DNA from: Emcibacter sp.
Lineage (GTDB): Bacteria; Pseudomonadota; Alphaproteobacteria; Sphingomonadales; Emcibacteraceae
Direction: 5' to 3'
Assembly (NCBI GenBank): GCA_023142175.1
Contig: JAGLJX010000024.1
Location: 1-5,710 of the forward strand
Length of the DNA: 5,710 nt
A model generated the notes under the pieces. That model saw nothing but the letters and a program-made list of their open reading frames with translations, had not been told where the DNA came from and ran no database searches. The position numbers were made by a program, and so were the translations under genes. The stretch's first letter is position 1, and every line of letters begins with the position of its first letter. Positions 5,638 through 5,710 of the stretch are shown here, one piece after another.

Positions 5638-5710
5638 ACTATGTAAAATTAACCTAAATCAGGAATATTTCCCTTCAGGATAGTATAAATCCTAGTAAAT
5701 ATTAGATATT

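Noticed and set aside
5635..5689. TTGACT (5635-5640) and TATAAA (5684-5689) as a promoter for a gene to the right.
   Set aside because: The spacing of 43 bp is far too long, and neither hexamer has a partner at 15-19 bp.
5698..5710. AATAT-TAG-ATATT inverted repeat at the right edge.
   Set aside because: The region is very AT-rich, so such a short dyad is expected by chance and the window ends inside it.

Overview
The window looks like chromosomal DNA of an alphaproteobacterium of moderate G+C content, probably marine or salt-adapted. The reasons are: fabD-fabG divergent from rpsF-rpsR-rplI, an L9 protein with a long acidic tail, a SufU-like scaffold protein with a KACxLxQA-type second-cysteine motif, and a full-length NhaB Na+/H+ antiporter. 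The genus cannot be settled from this sequence alone.

Layout. 1-1323 (minus strand): fabD, then fabG, overlapping by 8 bp; fabG runs off the left edge. Together they supply malonyl-ACP and reduce 3-ketoacyl-ACP in type II fatty acid synthesis. 1324-1623: a 300 bp divergent intergenic region with a good sigma70-type promoter for the ribosomal operon and a roughly 130 nt leader. The leader can fold into two helices flanking CCCGCCCG, resembling the S6:S18 autoregulatory element. 1624-2997 (plus strand): rpsF, rpsR and rplI (S6, S18, L9), closely spaced with good Shine-Dalgarno sites and closed by a clear intrinsic terminator at 3024-3051. 3054-3488 (minus strand): a SufU/IscU-type Fe-S scaffold gene, convergent with rplI. 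3489-3714: a divergent intergenic region with two short dyads and a candidate nhaB promoter. 3715-5322 (plus strand): nhaB.

5323-5710 contains no intact gene. About 5354-5637 reads as the remains of a small membrane-protein gene of the DUF2231 type. It keeps an IPNIHPVIVHF-like start and an FWLG block, but has lost its start codon, carries in-frame stops and needs a frame change. A perfect 24 bp palindrome lies exactly at the frame change. The last ~70 bp are AT-rich, with no gene or convincing promoter.

Most of the window is ordinary housekeeping sequence, and I see no undescribed multi-gene system. The items most worth a second look are the DUF2231 relic with its palindrome, the candidate S6:S18 leader, and the dyads between the Fe-S scaffold gene and nhaB.
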